A stretch of DNA of 10,593 nt, taken from positions 1 to 10,593 of the forward strand of contig JASJBO010000221.1 in the NCBI GenBank assembly GCA_030066475.1, in the 5' to 3' direction. The DNA is from Myxococcota bacterium (GTDB taxonomy: Bacteria > Myxococcota_A > UBA9160 > PR03). Position numbers and translations under genes: made by a program. The notes beneath the pieces are model-generated. The model made no database searches. It had not been told where the DNA came from and saw nothing but the letters and a program-made list of their open reading frames with translations. This document shows positions 6,844 to 10,593 of the stretch, piece after piece. Numbering within the stretch: the stretch's first letter is position 1; every line of letters begins with the position of its first letter.

Positions 6844-8232
6844 ATGGCCGCACACCGTCAGCAGCAGAGCGAGGTCGCGCAGGCAGGCGCGCCGCGTCGC
6901 GGGCTCCGGAACCGCGCCTTCGCCAGCTCGTTCCTGACGGTCTTCGGCTTCGGATTTGCGCAGGTGTTGCGCGTCGGCTCGAACGTCATCCTCACCCGCC
7001 TGCTGCCCCCCTCGATGTTCGGTCTCGTGGCGCTCGCGGGAGTCATCGTGCAGGGCCTCCAGCAGTTCTCCGACGTGGGGATCTATCCGTCGATCGTCCG
7101 CAGTCCCCGCGGCACCGATCCGGCGTTCCTCAACACGGCGTGGACGCTTCAGGTGATCCGCGGGACGATCCTCTGGATCATCACGGCGGTGCTGGCGTGG
7201 CCGGCGGCGTGGTTCTACGACGAGCCGCAGCTGCTGTGGCTGCTTCCGATCGCCGGATTGGCGGCCCTGGTGCGGGGATTCGCCGCAACCTCCCTGGCCA
7301 CGCTCAACCGCGATCTCGTGCTCGGGCGCCTGACGGCGCTGGAGCTGGGCGCCCAGGCGCTGTCCGTCGTGGTGATGATCGTCTGGGCACTCCTCGCTCC
7401 CAGCGTCTGGGCGCTCGTCGCCGGCGGGGTGGTCAACGCGGTCGTCCTGGCTGGCGTGTCGCACGTCGCGCTGCCGGGGAATCGAGACCGCTTCGCCTGG
7501 GAGCCCGCGGCCCGGACGGAGCTGGTCGGCTTCGGGCGCTGGCTCTTCGTCAGCACCGGGTTCTCCTTCCTGATGCAGCAGGGCGACCGGCTGATCATCA
7601 GCACGCTGGTGTCGATGAGCGTGCTGGGGATCTACTCCATGGCCGCGCAGATCGCCGTCGTCGCGAACTCCCTGATCGGCAGGATCTCGCTCAAGGTCCT
7701 CCTCCCCCTCTACTCCCGGCTCGTCGAGCAGGGGGGGCCCGCGCTGCGCTCCGGTGTCTTCCGGGCGCGTCTCACCATGATGGCGGCGACGATGCCCATC
7801 CCCGCGCTGCTCACCGCGTTCGGAGACGTGATCGTCCGCATCCTGCTCGGCCGCGACTTCCACGAGGCCGGCTGGATGCTGCAGCTGATCGCGCTCTCCG
7901 GCATCGTGGACACCCTCATCAACACGATCTGGCCGGTGATCCTCGCCCTCGGAGACAGCTTCCGATACATGCTCCAGGTCATCGGGCGCACGGTCCTGGC
8001 AACGCTCGGGATGGTCGTCGGGTACTACATGGACGGGCTTCCGGGGCTCATCGTCGGCCTCGCCGCCGGCAAGGCCGCGGGGTATCCCGTGCTCGTGTGG
8101 GGCATGCGTGGCTCCGGCCTCTGGATGCCCGGCCTCGACCTCGCGTCGCTGCTCTATGCGGGCGCCGTGGTCTGGGTGGGCAGGTGGCTGCTGGTCTGGG
8201 TCGAGCCGCTGGTCGCGCCGCTGGTCGGCTGA
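6844..8232 (+). CDS. Wzx/PST-type polysaccharide (lipid-linked oligosaccharide) flippase
   Basis: This 462-residue polytopic membrane protein is a MOP-superfamily transporter that should flip a lipid-linked glycan from the cytoplasmic to the periplasmic leaflet. Hydrophobic segments recur along its length, and the pattern is that of Wzx/RfbX-like flippases, about 12-14 helices. Clear segments lie near 28-50, 57-75, 105-123, 128-145, 170-205, 232-275, 310-335, 342-368, 375-395, 400-420 and 433-455. The N-terminal FLTVFGFGFAQVLRVGSNVILTR region and the LLPPSMFGLVALAGVI stretch after it are typical of the family's first two helices. The length is normal for the family. The ATG at 6844 is fixed by an in-frame TAG six bases before it; the ribosome site is weak (GAAG). 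It is divergently transcribed from the glycosyltransferase operon, whose product it probably exports. The substrate is unknown. Confidence 0.9.
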   Translation: MAAHRQQQSEVAQAGAPRRGLRNRAFASSFLTVFGFGFAQVLRVGSNVILTRLLPPSMFGLVALAGVIVQGLQQFSDVGIYPSIVRSPRGTDPAFLNTAWTLQVIRGTILWIITAVLAWPAAWFYDEPQLLWLLPIAGLAALVRGFAATSLATLNRDLVLGRLTALELGAQALSVVVMIVWALLAPSVWALVAGGVVNAVVLAGVSHVALPGNRDRFAWEPAARTELVGFGRWLFVSTGFSFLMQQGDRLIISTLVSMSVLGIYSMAAQIAVVANSLIGRISLKVLLPLYSRLVEQGGPALRSGVFRARLTMMAATMPIPALLTAFGDVIVRILLGRDFHEAGWMLQLIALSGIVDTLINTIWPVILALGDSFRYMLQVIGRTVLATLGMVVGYYMDGLPGLIVGLAAGKAAGYPVLVWGMRGSGLWMPGLDLASLLYAGAVVWVGRWLLVWVEPLVAPLVG

Positions 8233-8260
8233 CGGCTGCTCGACTCGCCGCCCGCAGCGC

Positions 8261-9445
8261 TCAGTTCGCGTCGTCCCCGAGTGCGTCGTGCAGGGCGCGG
8301 GCCACGATCGCGGAGCCGTGTGCGTTCAGGTGGCCCTCGCGGAGGAAGTAGGCGGGTCCGTCCGCACCGCCCTCGCGCAGCGCGCCCGTCAGGTCCACGC
8401 ACTCGAGCGCGTGTCGCGCGCAGGTCTCGAGCAGCGCGCGCTGCGGCCGCTCGATGTCCTCCAGGAACGCGATGTACGATGGGTCCGACCGCCCGCGCAT
8501 CACCTCGCTGAAGACGGGCTCGACCTGGAACGGCGAGGGCAGGAACGCGACCAGCAGGCGATCCGCTCCGAGGCGTTGCACCGTGTCGCGGAGGTGGGCG
8601 AGGAGCGCGTCGGTCACGAGCCATCGCTCCTGCCAGTCGCCGCGGTACCAGCCGTTGATGATCCCGGGCGTGCGCGGCAGGGGCGCCTGGAGACCGAGCT
8701 CCCGCAGCGCGGCGACGACCCCGGGCATGCGGGACGCGAGCAGGAAGAAGCGCTTCTTCAGGAAGCTCAGGAAGAGGGAGCGCTCCAGCAGCGTCGGCTC
8801 GAGGAACGGACGCTCCTCCCCGCCGAAGGGGTCGACCGGCTCGCGGACCTGGACCAGCTCGCCGTCTCGCAGGGCGAAGGCGGGCTTGACCGGGTGCGGG
8901 GCCGCGGAGCCGTATCGCATGCCCACGTTGTCGAGGATGTCGTTCGTGAAGACGACGGCGATCACCGTGTCGCCGATCTCGTAGCCCTGCTCGGCGAGGA
9001 GCTCCAGCAGGAGGAGCTGCTGGCCGGTTCCGTAGCCGGGGACCGAGACGTTCACGATCTCGACCGCGGGGCTCACGAGCTCCTGCAGCTCGTCGGTGAA
9101 CTTCTCTCCTTCGGTCAGGGCGGCGGCGAAGACGAAGGAATCGCCCACCACCGAGATGCGCCGCCGCCCGGTCGGCACGGACTTGGAGACCGGCGCGTTG
9201 CGGAGGCCCAGCTCGTTGATCGACACCTTCGAGATCGTGAAGGCCGACGGGTGGAAGAACTCGTAGTCCCCGGGGACGAGCCGCCAGCCGGTGCGCTCGT
9301 CGAAGCGGGTCAGCCGGTACTCCACGAAGGGCGTGCCGGTCCCCAGGAGCGCCCGGAACAGCAGCTCGCCGAGGAACGCGGTCAAGAGCAGGGAGACGAG
9401 CGTCGCGACGACCGCCGTCAGAAGCTTCGATGCGGTGGGATTCAT
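8261..9445 (-). CDS. SGNH/GDSL hydrolase-like protein with one N-terminal membrane anchor
   Basis: This 394-residue protein has one N-terminal hydrophobic segment (about 8-33), a signal anchor placing the rest in the periplasm. SGNH blocks are SVVGDSFVFAA with Ser103, NVSVPGYGTGQ at 132-141, VFTNDILDN with Asn169, and EGHLNAHG with His372. In the last block the acid two residues before the His is Glu370, where Asp is usual. Upstream of the domain, the element RTGWRLVPG (51-59) and SINELGLRN (75-83) match the layout of the other SGNH protein of the window, so the two belong to one subfamily. The ATG at 9445 is chosen because the membrane segment follows directly; the open frame continues to 9790 but the extra residues are antisense to the thioesterase gene. 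The gene is convergent with the flippase gene, with 28 nt between stops and no clear terminator. Probable role: acyl modification or removal on the exported glycan; unproven. Confidence 0.87.
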   Translation of the reverse strand: MNPTASKLLTAVVATLVSLLLTAFLGELLFRALLGTGTPFVEYRLTRFDERTGWRLVPGDYEFFHPSAFTISKVSINELGLRNAPVSKSVPTGRRRISVVGDSFVFAAALTEGEKFTDELQELVSPAVEIVNVSVPGYGTGQQLLLLELLAEQGYEIGDTVIAVVFTNDILDNVGMRYGSAAPHPVKPAFALRDGELVQVREPVDPFGGEERPFLEPTLLERSLFLSFLKKRFFLLASRMPGVVAALRELGLQAPLPRTPGIINGWYRGDWQERWLVTDALLAHLRDTVQRLGADRLLVAFLPSPFQVEPVFSEVMRGRSDPSYIAFLEDIERPQRALLETCARHALECVDLTGALREGGADGPAYFLREGHLNAHGSAIVARALHDALGDDAN

Positions 9446-9605
9446 GCAGCCCGTTCCGGAAGCACCGAAATCTAGCTCAGCTCCCCAGGGGATCGAGTGC
9501 CGTCGGCACCCGAAGCCCTCGAAGTCTTCGGCAGGATGCCGCGACGTCTGAACCGGGCCTCGAGCCAGGCCGGCTGTTAGCCTGAGGCGAACTACCGGAG
9601 GAGCC
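9446..9605. promoter_or_regulatory. Divergent intergenic region before the thioesterase gene
   Basis: These 160 bp lie between two divergent starts and should hold promoters for the second SGNH gene and the thioesterase gene. A short inverted repeat, GTGCC-GTC-GGCAC, is at 9497-9509. A strong ribosome site (GGAGGAG) at about 9597-9603 precedes the thioesterase GTG. No confident -35/-10 pair was seen. Confidence 0.4.
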
Positions 9606-10355
9606 GTGAGCGAGCCGAAGGCCGACTCTCCCATCCAGCCCCGGATCCAGCCTCCGATCCAGCCCCCGATCCAGCCCCCGATCCAGCCCGACTGGGACGC
9701 CACCAAGGTGAGCGGCGTCGAGATGTGGTCGCAGAAGCGTCGCCTGGCGGACGCGATGCGCCTCGTGATCGAACGCCTGGTGCCGAGCAACGCGCCCGAG
9801 GCCGAGCTGCGAGCCGCCGCCGAGGGGCTCGAGCGCTACGCCGAGGCGCTCCAGGCCCACCCCCGGCTCAAGCACTTTCACGGCTACGCCGAGTCCGCGA
9901 ACGCCGGCGACGTCGGGGCGTTCTTCGACCAGAGCCCGTTGATCGGGCTCGCCAACCCGCTCGCGCCCCCGATCACGATGGGGCGCTCGGGCGAGCGGGC
10001 GGCGGTCGCGTCGGTGACCTTCGGCTCGGCCTACGAGGGGCCGCCGGGCTGCGTGCACGGCGGCTTCGTCGCCGCGGCCTTCGACGAGGTGCTGGGCTAC
10101 GTGCAGTCGCTGGGCGGCAGCCCCGGCATGACGGGCACGCTCACGGTGCGCTACCGCAAGCCGACCCCGCTCCACCGCGAGCTGCGGATCGAGGCCGAGC
10201 TGCTGCGCATCGAGGGCCGCAAGATCTTCACCGAAGGCCGCATCCGGGTCGGCGACGAGATCACCGCCGAGGCCGAGGGCCTGTTCGTCTCCATCCCCCG
10301 CGAACGCTTCGAGGATCTGGCAGCCCGGCGCGAGCGCTACGAATCCAGCAGATGA
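9606..10355 (+). CDS. PaaI-type hotdog-fold acyl-CoA thioesterase
   Basis: This 249-residue protein carries a C-terminal hotdog domain (about 125-230) and probably hydrolyses an acyl-CoA thioester in the cytoplasm. The signature is PPGCVHGGFVAAAFDEVLG (146-164), with the HGG turn at 151-153 and the acidic catalytic Asp160 on the hotdog helix, followed by GMTGTLTVRYRKPTPL (174-189), typical of the PaaI/THEM4-like branch. The N-terminal part is longer than the minimal family and begins with a five-fold IQPP-type repeat (10-28), encoded by a 12-bp minisatellite. A helical region (about 41-83) follows. The GTG at 9606 is supported by GGAGGAG immediately upstream. It is divergent from the second SGNH gene and shows no obvious link to glycan synthesis; a lipid or acyl-CoA housekeeping role is more likely. 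Its TGA lies at the start of repeat copy R2. The natural substrate is unknown. Confidence 0.85.
   Translation: MSEPKADSPIQPRIQPPIQPPIQPPIQPDWDATKVSGVEMWSQKRRLADAMRLVIERLVPSNAPEAELRAAAEGLERYAEALQAHPRLKHFHGYAESANAGDVGAFFDQSPLIGLANPLAPPITMGRSGERAAVASVTFGSAYEGPPGCVHGGFVAAAFDEVLGYVQSLGGSPGMTGTLTVRYRKPTPLHRELRIEAELLRIEGRKIFTEGRIRVGDEITAEAEGLFVSIPRERFEDLAARRERYESSR
9633..9689. repeat. 12-bp tandem repeat encoding IQPP units
   Basis: ATCCAG recurs every 12 bp at 9633, 9645, 9657, 9669 and 9681, with units ATCCAGCC(C/T)CCG varying by one or two bases. It encodes IQPR, IQPP, IQPP, IQPP, IQP at the N-terminus of the thioesterase. Unit changes would keep the reading frame. Confidence 0.9.
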
Positions 10356-10370
10356 ACTTCGCTCGCCTGC
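10351..10370 (+). repeat. Edge repeat copy R2 (short)
   Basis: These 20 bases match the first block of R1 (minus strand from 99) at 19 of 20 positions; A replaces G after GATG. The thioesterase TGA (10353-10355) is inside it. The copy breaks off before the second block and is followed within a few bases by R3. Confidence 0.65.
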
Positions 10371-10374
10371 CGGT

Positions 10375-10443
10375 TTGATGGACTTCGCTCGGCTTTGCCT
10401 CGCTGCGCGCTCCGCCGCTGCCGCGGCTGCGCTTGCGGGGGTG
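10375..10443 (+). repeat. Edge repeat copy R3
   Basis: TTGATGGACTTCGCTCG starts this copy and the CTCGCTGCGCGCTCCG and CGCTTGCGGGGGTG blocks follow. The first 63 bases match R4 at 62 of 63 positions (one C/T difference). An imperfect dyad around CCGCGG at about 10421-10426 is the only local symmetry noticed. Confidence 0.85.
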
Positions 10444-10476
10444 GCGGCGAGGGAGTGGTTGCTGGGCGGAGACGGC

Positions 10477-10539
10477 TTGATGGACTTCGCTCGGCTTTGC
10501 CTCGCTGCGCGCTTCGCCGCTGCCGCGGCTGCGCTTGCG
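10477..10539 (+). repeat. Edge repeat copy R4
   Basis: This is a 63-bp near-identical copy of R3, offset by exactly 102 bases. It ends where a possible minus-strand stop codon (10540-10542) begins, so it lies directly downstream of that putative gene on the other strand. The 33 bases between the R3 tail and R4 show no recognised feature. Confidence 0.85.
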
Positions 10540-10593
10540 TCAGCCCGAGACCGCTTCGAGGCGCATGACGCCGTCGCCGCCGCGGGCGACGCC
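10540..10593 (-). CDS. Possible 3' end of a convergent gene cut by the window edge
   Basis: The minus strand from the window edge reads 17 residues, GVARGGDGVMRLEAVSG, then TGA. The composition is compatible with the C-terminus of a real protein, and the repeats then sit in a convergent intergenic space, as expected for such elements. The opposite strand is also open here, reading on from the repeats, so the call rests on very little. No family can be assigned. Confidence 0.35.
   Translation of the reverse strand, partial: GVARGGDGVMRLEAVSG

Noticed and set aside
6578..6853. Small minus-strand frame (91 codons) ending at a TGA that overlaps the SGNH start
   Set aside because: The GTGA overlap is tempting, but the frame begins inside the divergent flippase gene, has no clear ribosome site and encodes low-complexity Arg/Pro/Ala sequence.
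6679..7863. Minus-strand open frame (394 codons) opposite the flippase gene
   Set aside because: The translation is hydrophilic, His/Asp/Arg/Glu-rich, the typical antisense image of a membrane protein gene. The flippase on the other strand is convincing.
8233..8260. Possible bidirectional terminator between the convergent flippase and SGNH genes
   Set aside because: Only a 5-bp stem (8235-8239/8254-8258) with a 14-base loop and no T-run was found, too weak to call.
8108..9475. Plus-strand open frame (455 codons) opposite the second SGNH gene
   Set aside because: It is antisense to an SGNH gene with intact blocks and consists of Glu/Arg/Val-rich low-complexity sequence.
38..10539. CRISPR array or insertion sequence as an explanation of the edge repeats
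   Set aside because: There are no regular unique spacers, no cas genes, no transposase and no terminal inverted repeats or target duplications visible around single copies.

Overview
The window is GC-rich (roughly 70% by eye, not computed). Half of its eight complete genes start with GTG, and GC-driven long antisense open frames are abundant. This fits a high-GC bacterium with a Gram-negative style surface-polysaccharide locus, such as a deltaproteobacterial or myxococcal-type soil lineage. That placement is inference; no rRNA or marker gene is present.

The left and central two thirds (98-6581, minus strand) form a tight six-gene operon. In transcription order it encodes a membrane-anchored SGNH/GDSL hydrolase, a short-chain dehydrogenase/reductase, a family-2 glycosyltransferase with C-terminal membrane segments, a PAPS-type sulfotransferase, a family-4 glycosyltransferase and a second family-2 glycosyltransferase. 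Three junctions are 4-nt start/stop overlaps and the other two are gaps of 10 and 24 nt. Divergent from it, across a 262-bp intergenic region with nested inverted repeats, is a Wzx/PST-type lipid-linked oligosaccharide flippase (6844-8232, plus). Convergent with the flippase is a second SGNH hydrolase (8261-9445, minus). A PaaI-type hotdog thioesterase follows on the plus strand (9606-10355) and looks metabolically unrelated.

Together the genes suggest assembly, sulfation, acyl-type decoration and export of a cell-surface glycan or glycolipid. The initiating phosphoglycosyltransferase, any Wzy polymerase and PAPS synthesis genes are not in the window, so the pathway is incomplete here.

The most unusual non-genic signal is a repeat family of about 63 bp with the core TGATGGACTTCGCTCG. 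One copy lies at the left edge, reading outward from the last operon gene. One short and two long copies lie after the thioesterase gene. At both block ends the repeat begins at the stop codon, and each copy carries an ATG that overlaps a TGA and opens a conserved MDFAR-like or MNFAR-like frame. Two in-frame coding minisatellites are also present: 15-bp units at the 3' end of one glycosyltransferase and 12-bp units at the 5' end of the thioesterase gene. The window edges probably hold the 3' ends of neighbouring genes, at low confidence.
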